From: Verrucomicrobiota bacterium
Lineage (GTDB): Bacteria > Verrucomicrobiota > Verrucomicrobiia > Limisphaerales > J093
Assembly: GCA_016871715.1 (NCBI GenBank)
Contig: VHCO01000033.1
Location: 1 to 45,034 of the forward strand
Direction: 5' to 3'
DNA length: 45,034 nucleotides
Position 1 is the stretch's first letter, and each line of letters starts with the position of its first letter. The notes beneath the pieces were generated by a model, which was given only the letters and a program-made list of their open reading frames with translations, was not told where the DNA came from and did not search any database. A program made the position numbers and the translations under genes. Positions 27,725-36,548 of this stretch are shown here, in pieces.

Positions 27725-29053
27725 ATGAACACGATGACTCGCCGTTCCTTCGTCAAAGCCGCTGCCACAGCCTCCGCCGCGTGCGCGGTGTTGCCCGGCG
27801 GCCGAACCGCTGCGCCCAACGAGAAGGTGGTCGTCGGCGTCATGGGCTTGGGCGGCCGCGGCACCTATCTGGCCACCGCCTTTGCCCGGCGCCCGGACGC
27901 CGAGATCGCCTGGCTCTGCGATCCTGACTCGCGCCGGTTTGAAGGCGCGCGCCGCGCCGTGGCGACTGCGCAAAGCCGCGTCCCCCGCGTCGCCCAGGAT
28001 TTCCGGCGCATCCTCGAAGACCCGGCCGTAGACGTGTTGATCAACGCCACGCCGGACCATTGGCACGGGCTGGGCAGCATCCTGGCCTGTCAGGCGGGCA
28101 AAGACGTGTATGTCGAGAAACCCATGACGCATAACGTCTGGGAGGGCCGCAAGTTGATCGAGGCGGCGCAGAAGTACCGGCGCATTGTGCAAGTGGGCAC
28201 CCAGACCCGCAGCGCTCCCTATGCTCAGCAAGCGGCTGAGTACTATCGGTCGGGCAAACTCGGCGAGGTGTACCTGGTGCGCGTCTTCAACCTCATGGAG
28301 CACGGGCCCATGAAGCTGGGTCCGGAACAGCCGCCGCCCGATGGGTTCGACTACGACCTCTGGTGCGGCCCGGCAGCCAAGCTGCCTTACCGGTCGGGCC
28401 GGTACTGGCTGAACCTGGCCGAGTACAGTTGCGGCCCTATCCCCGGCGATGCCGTGCACCAACTGGACCTGGCCCGGTTCTTCCTCGGTGACCCGCCTTA
28501 CCCGGACACGGTCGCGCACTCTGGCGGACTGCATGTCCTCCGCGACGGCCGCGATACGCCCGACACGCAGTTCGCCCTCTTCGAGTACGGCAAGTTGACG
28601 CTCCAGTTCGAGGGCGCGCTATGGACGCCCTACCTTAAGAAGACACCCATGCCCGAGCGCGACATCGAGAAGCTGCCGAACTGGCCGTTCAACAGCACCC
28701 GCATCGAAGTCCTCGGCACCCGGGGCATGCTCTACCTGGGCCGGCACGGCGACGGCTGGCAAGTCTTTAACGAAGCCGGCGAATCGATCATCGCCTCGAG
28801 CCCGCCTCAATCCGACCAAGAGCACCAGGACAATTTCATGGCCTGCGTGCGCTCGCGCAAAACGCCCAATGCGCCCGCCGAGCAAGGCCATTACTCGACC
28901 CTGCTCTGTCACCTGGCCAACATCTCCTGGCGCACGGGCAACCGTAAACTCGCGCTCGATCCCAAGACCGAAACGTTCGTAGGCGTCCCGGAAGCCAATG
29001 CGCACTTGCGGCGGACCTACCGCGCGCCTTGGGTCGTGCCGGACGCGGTCTAG
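27725..29053 (+). CDS. Tat-exported Gfo/Idh/MocA family oxidoreductase
   Basis: The 442-residue product has a twin-arginine signal (MTRRSFVKAAATASAACAVL), then the Rossmann motif VGVMGLGGRGTYLATAF. The family Lys-containing signature is VYVEKPMTHNVWEGRKL, and PGDAVHQLDLARFFLG provides the catalytic His-Asp region. In PVC bacteria, Tat-tagged members are very numerous and act, where known, on sugars with tightly bound NAD(P). Substrate is unknown here. The 95-bp repeat array fills the space upstream, so any promoter lies in or after it. An antisense open frame over this gene is a shadow. Confidence 0.92.
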   Translation: MNTMTRRSFVKAAATASAACAVLPGGRTAAPNEKVVVGVMGLGGRGTYLATAFARRPDAEIAWLCDPDSRRFEGARRAVATAQSRVPRVAQDFRRILEDPAVDVLINATPDHWHGLGSILACQAGKDVYVEKPMTHNVWEGRKLIEAAQKYRRIVQVGTQTRSAPYAQQAAEYYRSGKLGEVYLVRVFNLMEHGPMKLGPEQPPPDGFDYDLWCGPAAKLPYRSGRYWLNLAEYSCGPIPGDAVHQLDLARFFLGDPPYPDTVAHSGGLHVLRDGRDTPDTQFALFEYGKLTLQFEGALWTPYLKKTPMPERDIEKLPNWPFNSTRIEVLGTRGMLYLGRHGDGWQVFNEAGESIIASSPPQSDQEHQDNFMACVRSRKTPNAPAEQGHYSTLLCHLANISWRTGNRKLALDPKTETFVGVPEANAHLRRTYRAPWVVPDAV

Positions 29054-29096
29054 CCGCGGGCTTGACCAAGGTGCGATTCGACGATTGAGTAACAGC

Positions 29097-29681
29097 GTGA
29101 TCGCGACCAAGCCGAAAGCTGCCGCCAAGGGACAGGCCGGGCGCCGTTGGACGTTCGACGAGCTGGCCGCTGCGCTGCCGGAAAGCAACTCGCCAGCCGA
29201 GCTTTGGGACGGAGAACTCGTGCGCATGCCTGCCCCATCTTTCCTCCACCAGCAGATTGTCGACCGGTTCCATGACCTGTTGAAGGCCTGGGTGCAGCGA
29301 CACAACTTGGGCAAGACAGCCACGGCGCCGCTGGACATGGTCCTCACCACCCGCCGCGCGGTGCAACCCGACGTCGTCTTCATCTCCAACGCGCGCCTGG
29401 ATCGGGTCGCCGCCCAAATCCGTGGCGCCGCCGATCTTGTCGCCGAGGTCGTCTCCCCCGATTCACGTCGGCGCGACCGATTCGACAAGCGCGACCTCTA
29501 CGAGCAGCACGGTGTGAGCGAGTACTGGTTGATCGATCCTGAAGCCGAGACGGTCGAGGTGCTGCACGCCCAGGGCGGCGAGTTCCGGTTGGTGGGCCGC
29601 TGGCGTCCCGGCGAGAAGGCGCATTCGCGCCTGCTCAAAGGTTTCACAGTCGCGGTTGCGCCGCTCTTCCAAGCGCCTTGA
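29097..29681 (+). CDS. Uma2-family (DUF820) endonuclease-like protein
   Basis: The 194-residue product has the PD-(D/E)xK fold marks of Uma2: ELWDGELVRMPAPSFLHQQI at the start, then VQPDVVFIS and LVAEVVSPDSRRRDRFDKR (the core acidic residues), then YEQHGVSEYWLIDPEAETVEV. Uma2 proteins are abundant in cyanobacteria and PVC bacteria; their role is not established. The GTG at 29097 (MIATKPK) is the chosen start; the TTG at 29085 is an alternative. It follows the oxidoreductase by 43 bp. Confidence 0.85.
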   Translation: MIATKPKAAAKGQAGRRWTFDELAAALPESNSPAELWDGELVRMPAPSFLHQQIVDRFHDLLKAWVQRHNLGKTATAPLDMVLTTRRAVQPDVVFISNARLDRVAAQIRGAADLVAEVVSPDSRRRDRFDKRDLYEQHGVSEYWLIDPEAETVEVLHAQGGEFRLVGRWRPGEKAHSRLLKGFTVAVAPLFQAP

Positions 29682-29869
29682 CCGAACGGGCCAAACGCTT
29701 CCCCTTGACCAACGGCCTAGCCGGCGGGGCGGCCCAACATGACCATTTCCTGTACGGCGCGCCCAAACGACCATGATCTTCTTGGACACCGGCTCCTACT
29801 CCCAAGGCAATCGAAGCGCCGCTCCCAGGCCTCTTCGCTAAACCGCCAATCCACTATCCGTGACCCGGA

Positions 29870-30097
29870 TCACCGCGCCGAGGCGCTTGGCTTGGGCGTC
29901 CAATTGCCGGTGCCGCAACAGGCGGCGGATGAAATGCGCCGCTTCGTACTGCCCGATCGCGAGACTGACCAGGCCATATCGGGGGTGACAGTACCCAAGG
30001 TCCAGGCGACCAAAATGCGCGTCCCGCGGAACGTCGGTTGGCCGTGGCAAATCCTCGGGTCACGGACGATGTAACGGCCGATCGGTTTCTTCTTCAT
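29870..30097 (-). pseudogene. DUF433 antitoxin-like protein, N-terminal half recognisable
   Basis: MKKKPIGRYIVRDPRICHGQ then PTFRGTRILVAW is a clear match to the DUF433 helix-turn-helix antitoxin opening, whose family pattern is GRY-IV-DP-ICHG-PTFKGTR. After about residue 47 the sequence loses family character (SRSGSTKRRISSAACCG) and no other frame restores it, so the C-terminal half is probably replaced or frameshifted. DUF433 proteins usually pair with a PIN-like DUF5615 toxin, which is absent. On the plus strand at 29772 a short MIFLDTGS frame resembles the first residues of a PIN domain and dies after 22 codons. Confidence 0.55.
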
Positions 30098-30189
30098 GTC
30101 GAACCAGGCTGCGCCCTTGACGGAGCTCGGAGTCGCGTCCAAAGCAAGCCCAGCGAGCGACGGCAATCGCAACCAGACGGGAGTGCTGA

Positions 30190-30299
30190 CGCCAGCGGAA
30201 GAGGCCGAACCGCCGGCGATCGGGGTCCTCGAGGTACATCGCCTGCCCCGCGTTCCCGCGGCTGATCAGGTGGTACCGGCCGTCAGTGTATTCCGCAAG
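30190..30299 (-). pseudogene. Shred of a REP-associated Y1 transposase
   Basis: In one reverse frame the residues LAEYTDGRYHLISRGNAGQA and MYLEDPDRRRF match the opening of RAYT transposases (family pattern GA-YH-I-RGN-R...F-D--D---F). No HUH motif or catalytic Tyr follows. It overlaps the end of the HEPN frame (30283), so the C-terminus of HEPN was probably set by this junction. With the left-edge transposase it is the second RAYT trace in the window. Confidence 0.5.
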
Positions 30300-30690
30300 C
30301 CCGCGCTCTGACGGTCTCCGCGAGTACGGCGACTTGCTCGAGATGGTCGCGGAGTTTGTGCCAATCGGGTTCTTCAAGGTCGAACCCGGGGTAGCGGTCG
30401 GTGAAGTAAACCTCGGCGAAGGCCTCGCAGAGCGGACGAACGCGGTCCAGCAGGTCGGAATTGCGCGCCTGGAGTTCGCCGCCCAGCACACGCAGGTCGT
30501 GCGTCATCGCCAGAAACCAACCTGTCCGGATCAACTCAGCCTTCATAACCTACTCCAGAACCTCCGCCAGTTTGCTCCGGCACAACTCGTACGCGACCTC
30601 CCGTTCCACCAGCAACCGCAAGCCCGCGAGGTCGGACTCGGCGATATACAGCCAGTCCGTCGGGTTACTCGAGTCAGTCTTCCGTGGCAA
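30283..30690 (-). pseudogene. HEPN-domain toxin, interrupted by TAG at 30550-30552
   Basis: The frame starts at TTG 30690, six bases after a perfect AAGGAG, and overlaps the end of the MNT gene. It reads TDWLYIAESDLAGLRLLVER, then ELCRSKLAEVLE-stop-VMKAELIRTGWFLAMTHDL. The family has Lys at the stop position, so this looks like an AAG to TAG change at codon 47. The rest (RNSDLLDRVRPLCEAFAEVY and FTDRYPGFDLEEPDWHKL) is normal HEPN sequence. HEPN proteins are RNases or RNA-binding toxins neutralised by their MNT partner, often by AMPylation. Without readthrough only the first helix pair is made. A re-start at the ATG 30546 is possible but lacks a ribosome site. Confidence 0.75.
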
Positions 30691-30952
30691 GTGTGACTCC
30701 TTCGTTCAATAAGGTGGTGAAGAAATGATCCCGGACGGCCTGCTTTTCCGCCAACCTGGTCGGACTAATGGGGAGCAGAGTGAATGCCGGGCAGGGCCAG
30801 ACCTCCCACGTGGCGTGGCGAAAGCGGCGGGCCCCCTCCAACTGCCGTTCTGCGCCCTCCGCGACAAGACAGAGGTCCACGTCGCTGTCCGGCCGAGCGT
30901 CGCCGTGGGCGTGCGAGCCGAAGAGGATCACGCGACGCAGACACGCGTTCAT
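30674..30952 (-). CDS. MNT-type minimal nucleotidyltransferase antitoxin
   Basis: The 92-residue frame begins MNACLRRVILFGSHAHGDAR and PDSDVDLCLVAEG. The GSxAxG...SDxDL pattern gives the two Asp metal ligands of the DNA polymerase beta-like superfamily. MNT proteins pair with HEPN proteins as toxin-antitoxin modules and transfer AMP to the toxin. The start lacks the 10-15 residues that usually precede the first strand, and the upstream in-frame codons reach a stop quickly, so the N-terminus may be trimmed. The HEPN gene begins inside its last codons. Because the HEPN partner is broken, the antitoxin may be a leftover. Confidence 0.78.
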   Translation of the reverse strand: MNACLRRVILFGSHAHGDARPDSDVDLCLVAEGAERQLEGARRFRHATWEVWPCPAFTLLPISPTRLAEKQAVRDHFFTTLLNEGVTLATED

Positions 30953-31302
30953 TTGCTCAGTGGGCGAAAATCATGCAGAGGTTTTCGGGCGGCATCGTGG
31001 CGGGAGCCAACTTCGGCGTGCGCACCCGTTAACAAGGCTCGAACCGCCACGTTCGAGTGGAGTGCCTTAGCCCTGGGGGTAGAGGTCGCAATATCGCCTA
31101 CCGAAACCAAGGCACACTCAGCAAACCTCACGCGGCCTGCAGCTTGCTTCCGGCAGAAACAAATCGGCCCTCCGATTGCTGGTCAAGGGCGGTGCCGATT
31201 GACCAGAGCACAACCAGGGCAGAGGCCAGCGACTTCCTCCCACGCGCGTTATCAATACTGCTCGTAAAACGTGTCTTTCCTGAGATGTCCGAGGTATTTA
31301 CT
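30953..31302. other. Intergenic stretch with no recognisable gene
   Basis: About 350 bp upstream of the MNT start contain no frame with family character on either strand and no clear hairpin or tandem repeat. Any promoter of the toxin-antitoxin pair would be here; I could not place it. Confidence 0.4.
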
Positions 31303-31441
31303 CATGAGTCACCGAGACGAACTACAAGTCGGCGGTAGGGCGCGAAGTCCTCTGTGCGCTGCAGCCTCCAGTGTCCACAGCGGTTTGCGGCGCGCAGAGG
31401 ACTGCGCGCCCTGCTACCAACAAACTGTCGTCTATCCCAAG
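31303..31441 (+). repeat. TAGGGCGCG palindromic element with conserved flanks (copy B)
   Basis: The inverted repeat starts GGTAGGGCGCGAAGTCCTCTG (at 31334) and closes GCAGAGGACTGCGCGCC (to about 31417). It is flanked by ATGAGTCACCGAGACGAACT on the left and TGTCGTCTATCCC on the right. The same flanks surround copy A at 22296-22427 in reverse orientation. Shared flanks beyond the hairpin show that the whole unit of about 135 bp moved or was copied. Confidence 0.75.
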
Positions 31442-31489
31442 CCCTCATCCGTAGAGGCGAGCGCGCCATCTCGTGTGGACCGGTCGACC

Positions 31490-32116
31490 TCACTCGACAA
31501 CCACCCGGTAGTACTCCTCGGGCATGTCCGCTCGCACCCTCAAAAAGATCGCAGGTTCTCCTGTGCCGATGACGATGTTTACCGTTGCCCAATGGGCGAG
31601 TCCGCCTTCAAGCGCTGCTCTGCTGTGGAGGGCCTACGCCAGGCCTTCGACCGTGTCAACCCGGAGGCTGACCTGCCCGTCGTCCGCAAACTCGGCGGCA
31701 AGTCTCGGCGCTGGCGCCGGAGCGAACATCACTTGGTCGACCCATGCTGCCGCATCCGCTTCTGAACTTTGGTTTCCCCGATTGCACCGCCAGTGAACGG
31801 TGGCCTGCCCCGACCGCAGCGCGGCTCGTTTCAGTTCCCAGTCCGCAGTGCCCGTGGTTCGCGCGAGGGTCGTGCCGCTGACGCTGAACTTGATCGCATC
31901 GTTATCGCCTCCGGAGGCCGTACGCCACCAGAAACTCAGAATGCCCGGGCCGCTGACGGTGGCATTCAGCCACGACTCTTCGCGACGGCCAACCCATTGA
32001 CTTCCGACATCCTGCCAGCCTAAGCTCGGCAGCAGTGACGACAGCGGTGCATCGCCGATCGAGATCATGACGGCGCACACGAGATCCGTTCCCAAACCAC
32101 TCTGCCACCCGGCCAT
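31490..32116 (-). pseudogene. C-terminal part of a secreted PVC-type protein, with in-frame TAG
   Basis: The minus strand carries GPGILSFWWRTASGGDND through WVDQVMFAP, a sandwich domain (SFWWR...DFL/WVDQV pattern) common in verrucomicrobial and planctomycete secreted proteins. It leads to the terminal domain LAAEFADDGQVSLRVDTVEG. After VEGLA a TAG (31634-31636) interrupts, and the same frame resumes (ALHSRAALEGGLAHWATVNI to EEYYRVVVE) to the true stop at 31490. The resumed part is the standard PVC C-terminal domain ending YYRVV. No N-terminal catalytic or signal region is present, so only the tail of a larger gene survives. Confidence 0.65.
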
Positions 32117-32248
32117 TTACGCCATGGGAAAATCGCGTCCTCCAAGAGGAAGCCGCTCGTCAAATCCGGCACCCGAACGGCTAACGACCTCGCGTCGGCG
32201 TGATGGACACGAGCGTCACCTCGGGCTTCGGCCCGATGCGAGTGTTCT

Positions 32249-35068
32249 ATGACGTCGATCAAACCGGAGCAGCAAAACCAGCGCCGCCTCTGGCCTTGGC
32301 GCTCGATCGGTTGCCGGGGACTCCTCCTCCTGCTGCTGCTGGCCACGCCGGCCGCCGCACAACCACCGCGCCCCTCCGACGACTGGCCGCGCTACGCTCG
32401 CGACGCGGCGTTGACCGGTCGCTCGGCGATCGAGGGCCGTCTCTCCGAGCCGCACCTCGCCTGGTCGTGCTCCCTCGCCGGACGCCAATGGCTCCTCGAG
32501 ATTCTGCCCGCGCAGGGCGAACGCCGGCTGGACCTGAACGCCGGCGATGCCCTTGCGCCGACCACGCCGCGCACACTCCCGGCGCCCGGGCCGCGCCAAC
32601 TTGACTTGGACGGAACCGGCACACTCCGGCCTGCCGTCGAGTCCTACCATGAACGTTGGGCGCAAATCCTGCCCCAGGTGAAAGGTTGGCAGCGCGTCGC
32701 CTGGAATCACACTTGGACCGACCAAAAAGTCTGTCGGCTGCAGCTCTTCGCCTACGACCGCGGCTCCGATCAGCCGCGCCTGGTCTGGCAAACCGACCCG
32801 CCCGAAGCCACCATCTTCCAACCCCTGAACCTCGTCTATGACTTGGACGGCGACGGCGTCCAAGAGGTCTGCGTGGCCGCACACTACCGCGTCATGATCT
32901 TCGAGGGCACGACGGGGCGGAAAGAGAGTGAGCTCCGCTACCATATGAGCCGCCCTTACGGTTGGTTCGGCCTGGCCGATGTCGACGCCGACGGGCAGAT
33001 GGAGCTGGTCACGCTGGGCGATTTTCAAAGTCACATCGACGTGCTCAATTACGACCCTAACCAGCCGGAAGAACGGCGCCTCTCGGTGCGCTGGCGGCGC
33101 GATCTCGAGCCCAACATCGACGAGCGCAAGAAGTGGCCTCAAATCGGCCCCCGCCCTCTGGTCGACGTGACCGGCGATGGCCGGCCCGAGCTGGTCTTGA
33201 ACCTGTTCAACGATACCGGCGACGGCCAATGGCACGTGGTCGTCCTCGAGGCGAGCACAGGCCAACAGCTCAGGCACCTGCCTGGCCGCTTCCTCGAGGG
33301 CACAGCGGACCTGGATGGCGACGGCAAGGCCGAGCTGTTCCTGATCGGCACCGATGGCCCGCTGGCGCTCGAATTCGGGACAGTCGAGTTGGTGGATGTG
33401 CGTGACCCGACACCGCTGGTGTTGTGGTCCCAGGCCGAGGCTGCCTGGGGAACGGCGGACCTGCCGGCGCTCGGCCCCACCTGGTCCACGACGGCGGCCC
33501 AGGGCATGCGCCATGTCTTGCTGGCAACCAGTGCGACCAACCAACTTCCGCACTTCTTCTACACGCAGCGAATTGCCCCGCCCGACTCGACCCGAACCAC
33601 CACGGTTCGAGCAGCTCGCCTTGCACCCGGACGCCGCGTGCAGACCGTTTGGGAGGCGTCCAGTTTGCCAGCCGATCTCGACTTCAAAACCGCTGCCATG
33701 CTCGAAGGTATGGGCGGCCCGGCTGCGTCGCTTCGAGTGCGCGCGCCTCGGGGCCGAGCCCCGCTTCTGTCCTGCGACGATGCCCAGGTGCGCGTGCTCG
33801 AGGAGCAACCGCTGGGCGTTGCGGTCTCGACTCCCATCGTCGCGCGCCTTAAACCCGGCGGCCCCATGACCGTCGTCGCCGAAGGCGCCGCCGAACACAT
33901 CTGGGCCGTCCAACCGCCCGACCATCGGACCAACCCCCCAGCCATCCTGTGGGGTCGCCCAGGACGCGGCATGGGCGATGGAAGCCGTTGGCTCGGACCC
34001 GTGGCGGCTGACTTGGATGGGGACGGCGGCTGCGAAATCGTCGTGGCGGACCAGGATCCCACTGGGCGCGCATTGCTGGTCGCGTATCGGCACGACGGCT
34101 CGACGCTGTGGCAGAAGCTCTTCCCCCAAACCCTCGGCCGCACACCCGTCTGGAACGTGAGCGCCTTGACCAGTTGGTGGCCCGGCCATTTCCGCGCGAC
34201 CAATCGACTCGACCTGTTCGTCTCGACTCGCCGTGGCTTCATGCACTCGGACGTCGGCCAACTCCTGGACGGACGCACCGGCGCAGTCGTCTGGACCCAA
34301 GACAAGGCCATCCAGACCGGCCAGTTCAACTGGGGTTACGCTGGTATCCCGCCCGGGGTGGCGGACCTCGATGGCGACGGTCTCGACGAGTTGATCTCGC
34401 TCTACCCGGTCTGTTTCTGGGTGGCTGACGGGCGAACGGGCAAGCTGCTCCACGGCGTCGAGTTGGCCAGTCGCAAGAGCCTGCCGGCGTGGGCCGCCTA
34501 CGGCGAGCCCCTGGTGCACGCGTTCACCGCCTCGAACTCGAAGTCCATCCTGCTGGATTCACCCTACATCCTGGCCTTGCTCGACACGAACGGCGTTCCG
34601 CGTTGGCATGGACTCGGGCGCGCGGATTATCCCACCAATCCCAACGAGGGCAACGTCGGCCAGACCACCGCCGTCAAACACGCGCTAATCGACTGGGACG
34701 GCGACGGCGTCCACGAGCTCGGTTCCACAGGCTACGGCGACGGCGTGCGCGCCATCGATCCCCAAGACGGCAAAGTGCTCTGGTCGCTCGCGGCGCCCCA
34801 TCCCACCTCCCCGCGCGTCGTGGCTGCCAACATCGACGGCCGGCCTGGGGATGAACTCCTCTACCCGGCGGGGACCAAGCTCGTGGCCGTTACGGGCGAT
34901 CGCACCGCCGGCCGCCTTCTCTGGGAATGGGGTGGTCCGGCCAACCTCTCGATGCCCGCGATTGCCGACGTGGATGGGGACGGCTTGGCCGAGATCGTCG
35001 TGCAAACCGCCGATGGCAGCCTCCATTGCCTGGCGGCGCCGTTCTCGGTTCCCCCTGGCTCACCCTGA
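32249..35068 (+). CDS. Secreted FG-GAP/VCBS-repeat (integrin-like propeller) protein
   Basis: The 939-residue product starts with a signal peptide (GLLLLLLLATPAAAQ). It carries at least eight Ca-binding loops of the D-x-DGDG-x-x-E type: DLDGDGVQEV, DVDADGQMEL, DVTGDGRPEL, DLDGDGKAEL, DLDGDGGCEI, DLDGDGLDEL, DWDGDGVHEL and DVDGDGLAEI. Most are followed by a strand of an FG-GAP blade. Such proteins fold as seven-bladed propellers and bind polysaccharides or partner proteins outside the cell. PQ-quinone-like motifs (GKVLWSLAAPHP, GRLLWEWGG) also occur, so a mixed propeller is possible. No catalytic site is recognised. The gene is intact and flanked by degraded sequence. Confidence 0.87.
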   Translation: MTSIKPEQQNQRRLWPWRSIGCRGLLLLLLLATPAAAQPPRPSDDWPRYARDAALTGRSAIEGRLSEPHLAWSCSLAGRQWLLEILPAQGERRLDLNAGDALAPTTPRTLPAPGPRQLDLDGTGTLRPAVESYHERWAQILPQVKGWQRVAWNHTWTDQKVCRLQLFAYDRGSDQPRLVWQTDPPEATIFQPLNLVYDLDGDGVQEVCVAAHYRVMIFEGTTGRKESELRYHMSRPYGWFGLADVDADGQMELVTLGDFQSHIDVLNYDPNQPEERRLSVRWRRDLEPNIDERKKWPQIGPRPLVDVTGDGRPELVLNLFNDTGDGQWHVVVLEASTGQQLRHLPGRFLEGTADLDGDGKAELFLIGTDGPLALEFGTVELVDVRDPTPLVLWSQAEAAWGTADLPALGPTWSTTAAQGMRHVLLATSATNQLPHFFYTQRIAPPDSTRTTTVRAARLAPGRRVQTVWEASSLPADLDFKTAAMLEGMGGPAASLRVRAPRGRAPLLSCDDAQVRVLEEQPLGVAVSTPIVARLKPGGPMTVVAEGAAEHIWAVQPPDHRTNPPAILWGRPGRGMGDGSRWLGPVAADLDGDGGCEIVVADQDPTGRALLVAYRHDGSTLWQKLFPQTLGRTPVWNVSALTSWWPGHFRATNRLDLFVSTRRGFMHSDVGQLLDGRTGAVVWTQDKAIQTGQFNWGYAGIPPGVADLDGDGLDELISLYPVCFWVADGRTGKLLHGVELASRKSLPAWAAYGEPLVHAFTASNSKSILLDSPYILALLDTNGVPRWHGLGRADYPTNPNEGNVGQTTAVKHALIDWDGDGVHELGSTGYGDGVRAIDPQDGKVLWSLAAPHPTSPRVVAANIDGRPGDELLYPAGTKLVAVTGDRTAGRLLWEWGGPANLSMPAIADVDGDGLAEIVVQTADGSLHCLAAPFSVPPGSP

Positions 35069-35160
35069 ACTTTGTACTCCCGGGCCGGACCGCAACCGCT
35101 GTCCGGTCGCAGTTGGCGACGGCGCCAGTCCGTTCGACGATCGAACCGTGCGCATCGACC

Positions 35161-35817
35161 TCACGTGCCCCCTCGGTCTCCGTCCCGAAAGAGGCGGCGA
35201 GCCTCCCGCCAGGACCGAATCTTCACGCAGCGTGATAGCAAGGCCACGTCCAGATCCGGCAGGAGACGGCTCCCAGGCACCCGATCGTAGCCGGAACCGT
35301 CCGCGCGCAGCGTGTAGATCTCCAAACCGTCACGCCGCCATAGCCAGACTTCGGGCACTGGGAAACGCCGGTACATCTCGAGTTTACTGATACCGCCGCT
35401 GCTCAGCGCGATTTCCAACACCAGCTCGGGGAACTCCTTCTCCCCTCCAAGGCACCACGACTCATCCGGTTCGGCGCCCGCGTCCTCGAGGGTGGAACGT
35501 AGGGTCGCTTGGCCGCGCGGGATGACCTCTACCTTGAGCGTGTCGAAGTGCATCTCGAGTAGGCCGGCAATCCACTTCTTGATCCGTTCGTGCTCCTTGG
35601 ACGTCGTCATAAACTCCAAATCCCCGTCCAAGTAGTAGCAGCGCGGACTCGGACGGTCGTGGCCAAGTGCTTGGTCCAGGTCCAGGTACCGTTGCCAGGA
35701 CAGGCCGCAAAGCACCACCCGCGCCTCGGGTTCCGTCCCGTCCGGAAGCGGTTCGGGGCGCAGCAGTCCGGCCAACTCGCCTGGGGGCGGCTGAACAGTC
35801 AGCAACGTAGCAACCAT
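35161..35817 (-). CDS. Uma2-family (DUF820) endonuclease-like protein
   Basis: The 218-residue product has YYLDGDLEFMTTSKEHERIK near the middle, then GGEKEFPELVLEIALSSGGI with the PD-(D/E)xK acidic residues, and MYRRFPVPEVWLWRRDGLEI. These are the Uma2 hallmarks, in a subfamily different from the gene at 29097. GGAGC precedes the ATG at 35817. It converges on the VCBS gene with 92 bp between stops. Uma2 genes are often scattered singly and their role is unclear. Confidence 0.85.
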   Translation of the reverse strand: MVATLLTVQPPPGELAGLLRPEPLPDGTEPEARVVLCGLSWQRYLDLDQALGHDRPSPRCYYLDGDLEFMTTSKEHERIKKWIAGLLEMHFDTLKVEVIPRGQATLRSTLEDAGAEPDESWCLGGEKEFPELVLEIALSSGGISKLEMYRRFPVPEVWLWRRDGLEIYTLRADGSGYDRVPGSRLLPDLDVALLSRCVKIRSWREARRLFRDGDRGGT

Positions 35818-36548
35818 GCTCCGAACTTAGGCGCCACGCACCCGTCGAGCAATCCCAAAGCCATCTCGATGCGTCTCGATGCGCGCCGGCCCTCTGACCT
35901 AGCGGCGGCGAACGAACGCCAGTTCAGTTCGGTTCGCCGTTCGCCCCTGAGTGCCGCTGTTGTGTTGGGACTGGACGACAACGATCAAGCCTCAGGAACC
36001 TGGAAGTGCTTTGTGCCGGGTTTAAAGTCGTTGACACGGTTTGGCGATCCCGAACCGCGGAGTGAGTTGGGGCTACGAACGAAGAATCTCAACCGCAACT
36101 ACTCGGTTCCCTTCTTCTGCTTTCCGGCGTCGTCCTGGCACCTGACCGAGAGCACCGGCTTTGGAGACAGCACTAAGTAGCGTGGGACAAGCTGTTCGTT
36201 GGAAGTCGTTCCCGTTCTTACTCTTACTTTGAACCGGTCTTATAGTCGTTGACACGTTCCACAGGCCGTGCGACCCAACGACCCAAGGACCCAGCGGCCA
36301 ACAACCGTGAGTGCCAGCTCGCAGCTACCCCGGCGCTCGTAGTGGCATGCTCGGGCGAGTGCCAGCTCGTGGGAATAGGACGGCGACGGTCCGGCTCCGG
36401 ACCAGAATGACAACTCTGTGCCAGGTTTAAAATGGTTGACACCGCCGCGTGTCGCGGCTCTCAACTCATTGCGCTGCATTCTATTCAGGTGCCCTCAACA
36501 ACGGGCCAGCGCGGACTTTCGCGATTGCGGCAGCCCGGGACCCACACC
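35818..36548. other. Gene-poor gap with three spaced direct repeats
   Basis: The 730 bp between the Uma2 and flavodoxin genes hold no frame with family character. Three copies of a 24-25 bp direct repeat (core GTTTAAAGTCGTTGACAC) lie at 36015-36039, 36233-36256 and 36420-36444. Another pair, GAGTGCCAGCTCG, is at 36309-36321 and 36357-36369. The TTGACA inside the repeats could serve as a -35 box, but no matching -10 box was found at a proper distance. Confidence 0.55.

Noticed and set aside
29772-29842. PIN-domain toxin start (MIFLDTGS)
   Set aside because: Only about eight residues look like a PIN domain before the frame ends at codon 23. It is too short to list as a gene and is mentioned with the DUF433 fragment only.
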